A DNA stretch of 6,040 nt from Lachnospiraceae bacterium (GCA_024697505.1 JAILFQ010000087.1:1-6040); one strand, 5' to 3'; counted from the stretch's first letter, positions 1 through 6,040 are shown. Made by a program: numbers and translations. The notes: generated by a model from the letters alone, not told the origin.

Positions 1-2084
1 GCAATAACCTCATCCGCAGTAAGCCCGAAGATTACCATGTTGTCCGCTCCGGCTTCCTCAAGCATTTCTACATTTGCACCGTCAAGTGTACCAAGGGTGA
101 TGGCACCGTTAAGCATAAACTTCATGTTTCCTGTACCGGATGCCTCTTTACTTGCTGTGGAAATCTGTTCGGAAACATCTGCTGCCGCAAAGATTATTTC
201 CGCATTGGAAACTCTGTAGTTTTCAATAAATACAACTTTTATCTTACCCTTAATATCCGGGTCGTTGTTAATAACATTTCCAACGCTTGTAATAAGCTTG
301 ATTATAGCCTTTGCTCTTCTGTACCCCGCAGAAGCCTTTGCACCGAAAATGAAGGTTCTCGGGAAGAAATCCATGTCCGGATTCTTCTTAAGGCAGTTGT
401 AAAGGTACATAATATGAAGAATATTAAGGAACTGTCTCTTATCCTCATGAAGACGCTTAACCTGCACATCAAAGATAGAATCAGGGTCTACATCTATTCC
501 GTTATGCTCCTTAATATAGTTTGCAAGACGGATCTTGTTCTTGTGCTTTATTTCCATAAACTCGGCACGGGCATTTTCGTCATCAACAAGCTTTTCTATA
601 CCGCTTATCTTTGAAAGGTCTGTGATCCAGCCGTCTCCAACCTTCTTTGTAACCCAATCCGCAAGAAGCGGATTACCATGAAGAAGGAATCTTCTCTGAG
701 TAATACCGTTGGTCTTGTTGGAAAACTTTTCAGGCCAAAGCTCATAGAAATCCTTTAACTGTTCCTTCTTAAGAATTTCTGTATGAAGTGCGGCAACACC
801 GTTTACAGAGAAACCGGAAACAATGGCAAGGTTTGCCATTCTAACCTGTCCGTCGTAAAGTATTGCCATCTTTTCTATCTTTTCGTAATTTTCAGGATAC
901 TTTTCCTGAATAAGATTAACAAATCTGCGGTTAATCTCGTCTATAATCTGGTAAACTCTCGGAAGAAGTTTTCTAAAGAGGTCTACCGGCCACTTTTCAA
1001 GTGCTTCTGCCATAATTGTGTGGTTCGTATACGCACAGCACTTCGAAGTTACATCCCAGGCCTCATCCCATGTAAGGAAGTAATCATCCAGAAGAATTCT
1101 CATAACTTCCGCAACCGTAACGGTCGGATGGGTATCATTAAGCTGGAAAATAACCTTTTCGTGAAGTTTTTTAATATCCTTATGTGTTTCCATATACTTC
1201 TTTATTGCACGCTGAACGCTTGCAGATACAAAGAAGTACTGCTGCTTAAGACGAAGCTCTTTACCCGCAATGTGGTTATCATTTGGATAAAGCACCTCTG
1301 TAATGGTTCTTGCAAGGTTTTCCTGCTCTACCGCCTTCTGGTAATCGCCCTTGTCGAAGGAGTCCAAAGAGAAGTCGTTGATCGCCTGGGCATCCCATAT
1401 ACGAAGGGAGTTTACAATTCCGTTGCCATAGCCCACAATCGGAATGTCGTATGGCACAGCAAGTACAGAACGGTAATCCTGCTGTACAAAATGATCTTTT
1501 CCTTCAGGAGTTCTTTCAAGCTTTACATAACCGCCAAATTTAACCTCACAGGCATATTCCTGACGCTTAATCTCAAAAGGATAGCCCTCTTTAAGCCAGT
1601 TGTCCGGCTGCTCCACCTGGAAGCCGTTTTCAATTGCCTGCTTAAACATTCCGTACTTGTATCTTATACCGCAGCCATATGCAGGGTAGCCAAGTGTGGA
1701 AAGAGAATCCAGGAAACAGGAAGCAAGTCTTCCCAGACCGCCGTTTCCAAGAGCCGGATCCGGCTCTTCCTCTTCAATATTTTCAAGGTCGTAGCCAAGC
1801 TCGTTAAGAGTCTGCTTAACTACAGGAAGTGCCTTCATATTAATGATATTGTTACCAAGGGCACGTCCCATTAAGAATTCCATCGAGAGATAGTAAACTG
1901 TCTTAAGGTCCTTTTTTTCATACATCTTATGTGTATCCATCCACATATCAATGATGTAATCCTTAAGAGCGTATGATACAGCCTGATAAACCTGCTGCTT
2001 TGATGCTTCTGTAATTTCCTTACGATAAAGCGTTTTAAGATTGCTGATGATCTTTGATTTTAAGTCTGCCTTTGTTATATCCAT
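1..2084 (-). CDS. glgP: Glycogen/alpha-glucan phosphorylase, N-terminal 694 codons (3' end outside window)
   Basis: PLP-dependent GT35 enzyme that cleaves terminal alpha-1,4-linked glucose from glycogen or maltodextrin with phosphate, giving glucose-1-phosphate in the cytoplasm. The frame is open from ATG 2084 to the window edge. Landmarks in order: YLSMEFLMGR, the glycine loop DPALGNGGLGRL (residues 109-120), LYPNDNHIAGKELRL (the 280s-loop region), YTNHT with His355 (rabbit His377), NKTNGITQRR with Asn459 (rabbit Asn484), KRLHEDKRQ (544-552), and the cofactor motif EASGTGNMK with the predicted Schiff-base Lys655 (rabbit Lys680). The 106-residue spacing between Lys549 and Lys655 matches rabbit Lys574-Lys680, so no frameshift is apparent. 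Family members are usually about 800-840 aa, so roughly the last 125 residues are missing here. The PLP lysine sits about 25 residues earlier than in the rabbit enzyme, consistent with a short N-terminus. Oddity: Asp548 occupies the position of rabbit Tyr573, a glucose-contacting residue. Function is clear; physiological substrate (glycogen or maltodextrin) cannot be decided. Confidence 0.96.
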   Translation of the reverse strand, partial: MDITKADLKSKIISNLKTLYRKEITEASKQQVYQAVSYALKDYIIDMWMDTHKMYEKKDLKTVYYLSMEFLMGRALGNNIINMKALPVVKQTLNELGYDLENIEEEEPDPALGNGGLGRLASCFLDSLSTLGYPAYGCGIRYKYGMFKQAIENGFQVEQPDNWLKEGYPFEIKRQEYACEVKFGGYVKLERTPEGKDHFVQQDYRSVLAVPYDIPIVGYGNGIVNSLRIWDAQAINDFSLDSFDKGDYQKAVEQENLARTITEVLYPNDNHIAGKELRLKQQYFFVSASVQRAIKKYMETHKDIKKLHEKVIFQLNDTHPTVTVAEVMRILLDDYFLTWDEAWDVTSKCCAYTNHTIMAEALEKWPVDLFRKLLPRVYQIIDEINRRFVNLIQEKYPENYEKIEKMAILYDGQVRMANLAIVSGFSVNGVAALHTEILKKEQLKDFYELWPEKFSNKTNGITQRRFLLHGNPLLADWVTKKVGDGWITDLSKISGIEKLVDDENARAEFMEIKHKNKIRLANYIKEHNGIDVDPDSIFDVQVKRLHEDKRQFLNILHIMYLYNCLKKNPDMDFFPRTFIFGAKASAGYRRAKAIIKLITSVGNVINNDPDIKGKIKVVFIENYRVSNAEIIFAAADVSEQISTASKEASGTGNMKFMLNGAITLGTLDGANVEMLEEAGADNMVIFGLTADEVI

Positions 2085-2094
2085 TATCCGTTAT

Positions 2095-2099
2095 CCTCC
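2095..2099 (-). promoter_or_regulatory. Shine-Dalgarno of glgP
   Basis: GGAGG lies 10 nt upstream of the ATG at 2084, slightly longer than ideal spacing but with a strong core. It fixes the glgP start. It is unusual in following directly on the T6 run of the hairpin at 2100-2133, so folding or termination at that hairpin could affect access to this site. Confidence 0.85.
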
Positions 2100-2133
2100 A
2101 AAAAAGGCCGATCGCAGTAAAGCAACCGGCCTT
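2100..2133 (-). terminator. Intrinsic terminator-like hairpin between ileS and glgP
   Basis: On the minus strand AAGGCCGGTTGC pairs with GCGATCGGCCTT, giving 12 bp including two G-U wobbles, closed by the 6-nt loop TTTACT and followed by six T residues (2105-2100). This has the form of a Rho-independent terminator for ileS. Its T run ends one base before the glgP Shine-Dalgarno. No promoter fits between the hairpin and glgP, so glgP must be transcribed through the hairpin or from a start inside it. It could therefore also act as an attenuator or as a 5' stabilising hairpin for glgP mRNA. Confidence 0.75.
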
Positions 2134-2135
2134 AA

Positions 2136-2141
2136 ATTATA
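2136..2141 (-). promoter_or_regulatory. Candidate -10 box for glgP
   Basis: A perfect TATAAT on the minus strand lies just upstream of the hairpin. Expected initiation is at the G residues near 2130-2131, inside the first arm of the stem, giving a 5' untranslated region of about 46 nt. No good TTGACA-like -35 is seen 16-18 nt upstream and there is no TGn extension, so an activator might be needed or the match may be chance. It is the best promoter candidate in the 125-nt gap between ileS and glgP. Confidence 0.4.
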
Positions 2142-2209
2142 CTATTGTCCCCAGATGATAAAGGCGCGCACATTTATCCTTTTTTCAAATGGCTTCAAAC
2201 CGGCCGAGC

Positions 2210-5200
2210 TCAGACACGCTCAACACCGATTATAACATCTTCACCATTAAGATTCCAGTCTTTTGTGTTGCCGGAGGCAATGCCGATAACGATTTCGTCA
2301 GCCAGGCATACCCTCTTTATATCATCTTCATTATCTTTTGCTATCTTTCCAAGCTTATCATTTCCGGAAAGGTAAACCTTAATGCGGTCCATAACCTCAA
2401 AACCGGAATCCTTACGCATTGTCTGTACCTTGGAGATTATCTCTCTTACAAAGCCCTCTTCAATAAGCTCCGGTGTAAGGTTTGTATCAAGAACAACGGT
2501 AATTCCATGGTTCTGGTCAGATACAAAGCCCGGTACCTGAGATGCTTCTATTAAAAGGTCATCCTTTGTAAGTTCCTCAGGAGTTCCGCTAACGGTAAGT
2601 GTAAGTGTACCCTTTTCGTTAAGTTCGTCCATGGCTGTATTTCCGTCAAGTCCGGCAAGAAGAGTTCTTACCTCATTTATCTTAGCACCAAAACGTCTTC
2701 CGAGGGTCTTAAGCTGTGGCTTGAAGGAGTAGGAAGTAAAGTTTCTTACATCCTCTGTAAATTCCACATTCTTTATATTAAGCTCGTTCTTGATAATATC
2801 CTTAAAGAACTCAGGAAGTTCCTTTTCCGCCTTTACATACATCTTTGCAATAGGCTGGCGCTGCTTAATGTTGGAAGCATTTCTGCAGGCACGTCCGAGA
2901 ACAACAATGTTAAGAACTTCGTCCATCTGCTCTTCAAGCTTTTCGTCTATCCATGCAGTATTTACTTCAGGGAAATCGCAAAGGTGTACACTTTCAGGTG
3001 CGGATGCATCGGAAGTGCAAACAAGGTTGCGGTAAATGGACTCTGTCATGAAAGGTATCATTGGGGCTGCTGCCTTTGCAAGGGTAACAAGTGCTGTGTG
3101 GAGAGTCATATAAGCATTTATCTTATCCTGCTCCATACCCTTTGCCCAGAATCTTTCTCTTCCAAGACGAACATACCAGTTGCTCATTTCGTCAACAAAA
3201 GCTTCTAATGCTCTTGCAGCTTCCGGAATCTTGTAGTCCGCAAGGTTGTCATCCACAGCCTTCACTGTTGTGTTAAGTCTTGAAAGAAGCCACTTGTCCA
3301 TTACGGAAAGCTTATCGTATTCAAGCTTATAATTCTTTGCATCAAAGTTATCTATATTTGCATAAAGCACGAAGAAAGCGTATGTATTCCAAAGGGTTCC
3401 CATGAAACCTCTCTGGCCTTCCGTAACCGCATCGTCATGGAATCTGTTAGGAAGCCATGGTGCGGAATTAATGTAGAAATACCATCTTATGGCATCTGCG
3501 CCATGCTTTTGAAGAGTTTCAAAAGGATCTACCGCATTTCCTTTACTCTTACTCATCTTCTTACCGTCCTTGTCCTGAACGTGGCCAAGAACAATAACAT
3601 TCTTGTAAGGAGCCTTGTTAAAGAGGAGCGTGGACTCTGCCATAAGAGAATGGAACCATCCTCTTGTCTGGTCTACCGCCTCGGAAATAAAGTCTGCAGG
3701 GAACTGCTGTTCAAAAAGGTCCTTATTTTCAAACGGGTAATGATGCTGTGCAAAAGGCATTGCACCGGAGTCAAACCAGCAGTCCAGAACTTCCGGAACT
3801 CTCTTCATAGGCTTTCCGCAATCCGGACACTTAAGCTCGATCTCATCTATGTAAGGACGATGAAGTTCAACCGTCTTTGCTCTTTCATCTCCGCTCATCT
3901 TATAAAGCTCTTCTCTGGAACCTACGCAGCATCTCTTTCCGCATTCACACTCCCAGATGTTAAGAGGAGTTCCCCAATAACGGTTTCTGGAAATTGCCCA
4001 GTCCTGAATATTTTCAAGCCAGTTACCGAATCTTCCTTTTCCGATGGAATCAGGAATCCAGTTTACCGTATTGTTGTTTCTTACAAGGTCGTCTCTTACA
4101 GCTGTTTCCTTTATGTACCAGGACTCACGTGCATAATAGATAAGAGGTCTGTCGCATCTCCAGCAATGAGGATATTCGTGTTCAAACTCAGGTGCGGAGA
4201 AAAGAAGTCCCTTCTTATCCAGGTCTTCAAGCACCATAGGGTCTGCATTCTTTACAAAAACTCCTGCGTAAGCGGTCTCTGCGGTAAGTTCGCCTTTTCC
4301 GTCAACAAGCTGTACAAAAGGAAGGTTGTAATCTCTTCCAACTCTGGAGTCGTCTTCACCAAAAGCAGGTGCAATATGTACAATACCGGTACCGTCGGAC
4401 ATGGTAACGTAATTGTCGCAGGTTATATAATGAGCTTTCTTGCCCTGTTTTCTTATTATATCATTTGCAAAATCGAATAAAGGCTCATACTCTTTGTACT
4501 CAAGATCTTTACCCTTGCAGGTTTCAAGTATTTCGTATGCTGCAACGGCAGGTGTTCCCTTTTCCTCATTTGCCTTTCTTGCAAGCTTTCCGAGAACAGT
4601 GTCTAAGAGCGCCTTTGCCATTATGTATATTCTTCCGTCTGCAGCCTTAACCTTTGCATAAGTCTCATCCGGGTTTACGCAAAGTGCAACGTTCGAAGGA
4701 AGCGTCCAAGGTGTTGTTGTCCATGCAAGGAAGTACTCGTTGTCTGCTCCGTTCTTAACTTTAAAACGGGCAATTGCAGATCTTTCCTTAACTGTTTTAT
4801 AGCCCTGGGCAACTTCTGCGGAAGAAAGAGGTGTACCGCATCTTGGGCAATAAGGGACGATCTTAAAGCCCTTGTAAAGAAGGCCCTTATTCCAGATTTC
4901 CTTAAGAGCCCACCACTCGGACTCAATATAATTGTCATCATATGTTACGTATGGATGCTCCATATCTGCCCAGAAACCGACAAGGTCTGAGAAATCCTCC
5001 CACATTCCCTTGTACTTCCAGACACTTTCCTTACATTTTTTAATAAAAGGCTCCATGCCGTATTCTTCAATCTGCTCTTTTCCGTTAAGGCCAAGAAGCT
5101 TTTCAACTTCAAGTTCTACAGGAAGTCCATGAGTATCCCATCCGGCCTTACGAGGAACCATATAGCCCTTCATTGTACGGTATCTTGGGATCATATCCTT

Positions 5201-5392
5201 TATTACTCTTGTAAGAACATGGCCTATATGCGGCTTTCCGTTTGCTGTAGGTGGTCCGTCATAGAAAGTATAGGTCTTACCCTTTTTACGTGAATCTATG
5301 CTCTTACCGAAGATGTTTTCATCCTGCCAGAACTTAAGCACTTCTTTTTCACGGTCAACAAAATTCATGTTTGTGTCAACTTTGATATACAT
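2210..5392 (-). CDS. ileS: Isoleucyl-tRNA synthetase, type 2 (IleRS2), complete, 1060 aa
   Basis: Class Ia synthetase that charges tRNA-Ile with isoleucine in the cytoplasm, with hydrolytic editing of valine. The Rossmann signature HIGH is at residues 55-58 within DGPPTANGKPHIGH, and KMSKS is at 612-616. The CP1 editing domain shows WTTTPWTLPSN (224-234) and GTGIVHIAPAFGEDD (334-348), both intact, so editing activity is expected. Cys pairs occur at CPRC (182-185), CWRC (410-413) and in a probable zinc ribbon with Cys482/484/488/489 and CPDC (522-525). The anticodon-binding helical domain spans roughly 690-850. The C-terminal 200 residues resemble the extension of type 2 enzymes and lack the C-terminal Cys cluster of E. 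coli-type IleRS. Length fits type 2 (a little over 1000 aa, against about 940 for type 1). The start at 5392 is preferred because AAGGAGA lies 8 nt upstream; the internal Met9 has no such site. Expression is controlled by the upstream T-box. TGA stop at 2210-2212. Confidence 0.97.
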   Translation of the reverse strand: MYIKVDTNMNFVDREKEVLKFWQDENIFGKSIDSRKKGKTYTFYDGPPTANGKPHIGHVLTRVIKDMIPRYRTMKGYMVPRKAGWDTHGLPVELEVEKLLGLNGKEQIEEYGMEPFIKKCKESVWKYKGMWEDFSDLVGFWADMEHPYVTYDDNYIESEWWALKEIWNKGLLYKGFKIVPYCPRCGTPLSSAEVAQGYKTVKERSAIARFKVKNGADNEYFLAWTTTPWTLPSNVALCVNPDETYAKVKAADGRIYIMAKALLDTVLGKLARKANEEKGTPAVAAYEILETCKGKDLEYKEYEPLFDFANDIIRKQGKKAHYITCDNYVTMSDGTGIVHIAPAFGEDDSRVGRDYNLPFVQLVDGKGELTAETAYAGVFVKNADPMVLEDLDKKGLLFSAPEFEHEYPHCWRCDRPLIYYARESWYIKETAVRDDLVRNNNTVNWIPDSIGKGRFGNWLENIQDWAISRNRYWGTPLNIWECECGKRCCVGSREELYKMSGDERAKTVELHRPYIDEIELKCPDCGKPMKRVPEVLDCWFDSGAMPFAQHHYPFENKDLFEQQFPADFISEAVDQTRGWFHSLMAESTLLFNKAPYKNVIVLGHVQDKDGKKMSKSKGNAVDPFETLQKHGADAIRWYFYINSAPWLPNRFHDDAVTEGQRGFMGTLWNTYAFFVLYANIDNFDAKNYKLEYDKLSVMDKWLLSRLNTTVKAVDDNLADYKIPEAARALEAFVDEMSNWYVRLGRERFWAKGMEQDKINAYMTLHTALVTLAKAAAPMIPFMTESIYRNLVCTSDASAPESVHLCDFPEVNTAWIDEKLEEQMDEVLNIVVLGRACRNASNIKQRQPIAKMYVKAEKELPEFFKDIIKNELNIKNVEFTEDVRNFTSYSFKPQLKTLGRRFGAKINEVRTLLAGLDGNTAMDELNEKGTLTLTVSGTPEELTKDDLLIEASQVPGFVSDQNHGITVVLDTNLTPELIEEGFVREIISKVQTMRKDSGFEVMDRIKVYLSGNDKLGKIAKDNEDDIKRVCLADEIVIGIASGNTKDWNLNGEDVIIGVERV

Positions 5393-5400
5393 TTCCTTGT

Positions 5401-5407
5401 TCTCCTT
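5401..5407 (-). promoter_or_regulatory. Shine-Dalgarno of ileS
   Basis: AAGGAGA is separated by 8 nt from the ATG at 5392. It decides the start codon in favour of Met1 over Met9. It follows immediately after the T-box terminator T run, the usual arrangement in transcriptionally attenuated T-box genes. Confidence 0.9.
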
Positions 5408-5410
5408 CTT

Positions 5411-5454
5411 AAAAAAAGTAAAGGCTCTTCATCCGCAAACGGGACGAAGAGCCT
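5411..5454 (-). terminator. T-box intrinsic terminator upstream of ileS
   Basis: AGGCTCTTCGTCC (5454-5442) pairs with GGATGAAGAGCCT (5434-5422) over 13 bp with one G-U, around a 7-nt loop. The downstream tract is TTTACTTTTTTT. When charged tRNA-Ile does not stabilise the antiterminator, this hairpin should end transcription before the ileS Shine-Dalgarno. It is also the only terminator visible after the acyltransferase gene. Confidence 0.93.
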
Positions 5455-5481
5455 GATTATTCGTTGTACCACCCATTCGCG
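5434..5481 (-). promoter_or_regulatory. T-box antiterminator helix
   Basis: CGCGAAUGGG (5481-5472) can pair over 10 bp with CCCGUUUGCG (5443-5434), including two G-U pairs. The 7-nt bulge UGGUACA follows, then ACGAA (5464-5460) pairs with UUCGU (5448-5444) around an 11-nt loop. This reproduces the classic A1 helix / bulge / A2 helix. The bulge ends in A where the common consensus is UGGNACC. Its 3' strand overlaps the terminator 5' arm and loop, so the two folds cannot coexist. Confidence 0.85.
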
Positions 5482-5567
5482 CTCCGGATTTCTCCTGAAG
5501 CTCTATCCATATAACGGTGGAAACCGGCACAGCCTACTTGTTTTCTTTCGACCTGCAGCTCCGAAGG

Positions 5568-5570
5568 GAT
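5568..5570 (-). promoter_or_regulatory. T-box specifier codon AUC (Ile)
   Basis: ATC on the minus strand, within GAACATCCC on the 3' side of the predicted specifier loop. It would pair with the GAU anticodon of tRNA-Ile. Identity with the amino acid of the downstream synthetase is independent support for the leader assignment. The neighbouring GAA and the opposing AGUA are the expected loop-E elements. Confidence 0.85.
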
Positions 5571-5676
5571 GTTCATTGCAACTCTACTCGCTACCGGCTC
5601 TCACTGTCCCGGTCTCGCTTTGCCTTTTGAAAATGCAACTACTGTCTTCATCAACGCTTTTTTCGTATTTTTCAGC

Positions 5677-5705
5677 ATATTAAACCTTTTTACAAAGTTT
5701 GTCAA
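5677..5705 (-). promoter_or_regulatory. Promoter of the T-box/ileS transcript
   Basis: TTGACA (5705-5700), a perfect sigma-70/SigA-type -35, is followed by a 17-nt spacer and TAATAT (5682-5677), a 4/6 match to TATAAT. Initiation is expected near 5671-5669 at an A, which places the T-box Stem I right at the transcript start. The TGA stop of the upstream acyltransferase lies within the -35 hexamer. Confidence 0.75.
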
Positions 5706-6040
5706 GTTAAGGAGACATCCCCTTCTACCGGATTACTTATTTTTCTTCCAAGTTCCTTTTCTCTCTCGGTAATCCTCTCGACTATACGTCTTCTTACTTC
5801 CTGAGCGACCTCCTGAGTCTTCATGCCCTCATATTCCTCCGGCGTAATAGGCTTTAAATAGTGTACCTCTGTATTAATAATTCCCACTCTCATACCCTCA
5901 AACGCCTTGTAGGAATCAAACAGGGCAACCGGTACAATAGGTACCTTTGCAACCATAGCACTCTTAAAACTTCCCGGCTTAAAATCACCGACTCTGTTGT
6001 GGTTCTTGTGGTAACCGCCTTCCGGGAAAAGAATAAATAT
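5702..6040 (-). CDS. 1-acyl-sn-glycerol-3-phosphate acyltransferase family (PlsC-like), C-terminal 112 codons
   Basis: Member of the membrane-associated glycerolipid acyltransferase family. PlsC-type enzymes transfer an acyl chain to lysophosphatidic acid, making phosphatidic acid for phospholipid synthesis. The visible part begins IFILFPEGGYHKNHN: FPEG is motif III (acceptor phosphate binding), here followed by GY rather than the common TR. Next comes FKPGSFKSAMVAKVPIVPVAL, which includes motif IV (VPIVPVAL). The catalytic HX4D motif (motif I) would lie upstream, outside the window. The C-terminal tail is charged and predicted helical. It ends at TGA 5704-5702, inside the promoter of the next transcript. 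The exact substrate is not provable from this fragment, so no gene symbol is assigned; PlsC is the likeliest role. Confidence 0.87.
   Translation of the reverse strand: MFILFPEGGYHKNHNRVGDFKPGSFKSAMVAKVPIVPVALFDSYKAFEGMRVGIINTEVHYLKPITPEEYEGMKTQEVAQEVRRRIVERITEREKELGRKISNPVEGDVSLT

Larger units (their letters stand above)
5411..5671 (-). ncRNA. T-box riboswitch, tRNA-Ile responsive, controlling ileS
   Basis: A cis-acting leader of about 260 nt that binds tRNA-Ile and lets transcription into ileS proceed when the tRNA is uncharged. In Stem I, GUUGCA (with AGUA on its 5' side, like the loop-E half of a specifier loop) pairs with UGCAAU. The 3' side then reads GAACAUCCC, presenting AUC (5570-5568), an isoleucine codon. 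The distal part of Stem I holds GCGAGACCGGGACAGTGAGA, resembling the conserved apical motif. Downstream are CACCGTTAT, typical of the Stem II/III region, and the T-box core TGGGTGGTAC (5475-5466). The bulge UGGU (5471-5468) can pair with a tRNA ACCA end, matching the A discriminator expected of tRNA-Ile. Antiterminator and terminator can both be drawn and exclude each other. The 5' boundary is inferred from the promoter. Confidence 0.95.

Noticed and set aside
783..1874. Long plus-strand open frame of 363 codons
   Set aside because: It lies wholly antisense to the conserved glycogen phosphorylase coding sequence, has no recognisable domain, and has a Cys/Arg/Leu/Val-rich composition typical of a reverse-complement frame.
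2142..2209. Catabolite-repression (cre) operator upstream of glgP
   Set aside because: I looked because glycogen phosphorylase is a plausible CcpA target. TTTGAAAAAAGGATAAAT has a TGAAA half but lacks the central CG and the mirrored half.
3437..4480. Long plus-strand open frame of 347 codons
   Set aside because: It is antisense to the catalytic and editing regions of ileS and shows no family motif. The open length is explained by the codon bias of ileS.
4675..4941. Minus-strand 88-codon frame within ileS
   Set aside because: It overlaps ileS in another frame on the same strand, over the strongly conserved CPRC and WTTTPWT region, and has no domain of its own.
5601..5678. Possible 25-codon leader peptide (starts MLKNTKK) at the start of the T-box
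   Set aside because: Its ATG overlaps the -10 box, so it lies upstream of the predicted transcript start. It also runs through T-box Stem I and has no Ile codons, so it does not look like an attenuation peptide. It could only be made from acyltransferase read-through RNA.
5569..5772. Plus-strand 67-codon frame across the T-box
   Set aside because: It is antisense to the structured T-box leader and the acyltransferase C-terminus. The RNA structure explains the conservation, and no ribosome-binding site or family motif was seen.
1..6040. Mobile element, CRISPR array, tRNA/rRNA genes or defence system
   Set aside because: Beyond the short motifs noted, no long terminal inverted repeats, transposase, regularly spaced repeats, tRNA gene or integrase-like sequence is visible. 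All three genes look like ordinary core-genome genes with similar codon use.

Overview
The window reads as a chromosomal segment from an anaerobic Firmicute, most likely of the class Clostridia and probably the family Lachnospiraceae. Four things suggest this: moderate, A/T-leaning composition; strong Shine-Dalgarno sequences; a T-box leader in front of an aminoacyl-tRNA synthetase gene; and a type 2 (eukaryote-like) isoleucyl-tRNA synthetase as the apparent housekeeping enzyme. The placement is an inference from motifs, without a database search.

Every supported gene lies on the minus strand, so transcription runs from high to low coordinates. In that order the window holds: (1) the C-terminal 112 codons of a PlsC-type lysophospholipid acyltransferase (6040 to 5702); (2) a promoter whose -35 box contains the acyltransferase stop codon; (3) a complete tRNA-Ile-sensing T-box riboswitch (about 5671 to 5411) with an AUC specifier, an antiterminator and a competing intrinsic terminator; (4) ileS (5392 to 2210, 1060 aa); (5) a 125-nt gap with a TATAAT box and a hairpin plus T6 run that abuts the next Shine-Dalgarno; (6) the first 694 codons of glycogen phosphorylase (2084 to 1, running off the window).

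The three genes do not form one pathway. They belong to lipid synthesis, translation and glycogen breakdown. The control logic is nevertheless readable. Uncharged tRNA-Ile should release ileS from attenuation at the T-box. The same terminator probably also ends acyltransferase transcripts, because no other terminator lies between these genes. The hairpin after ileS can act as its terminator, and it sits so close to glgP that it must also lie in or at the start of the glgP mRNA.

I see no evidence for a new multi-gene system, mobile element, CRISPR array, or tRNA or rRNA gene. The points most worth a second look are the terminator/promoter/Shine-Dalgarno overlap before glgP and an Asp in the glycogen phosphorylase active-site motif where the well-studied enzymes have Tyr. 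The long plus-strand open frames are antisense shadows of ileS and glgP.
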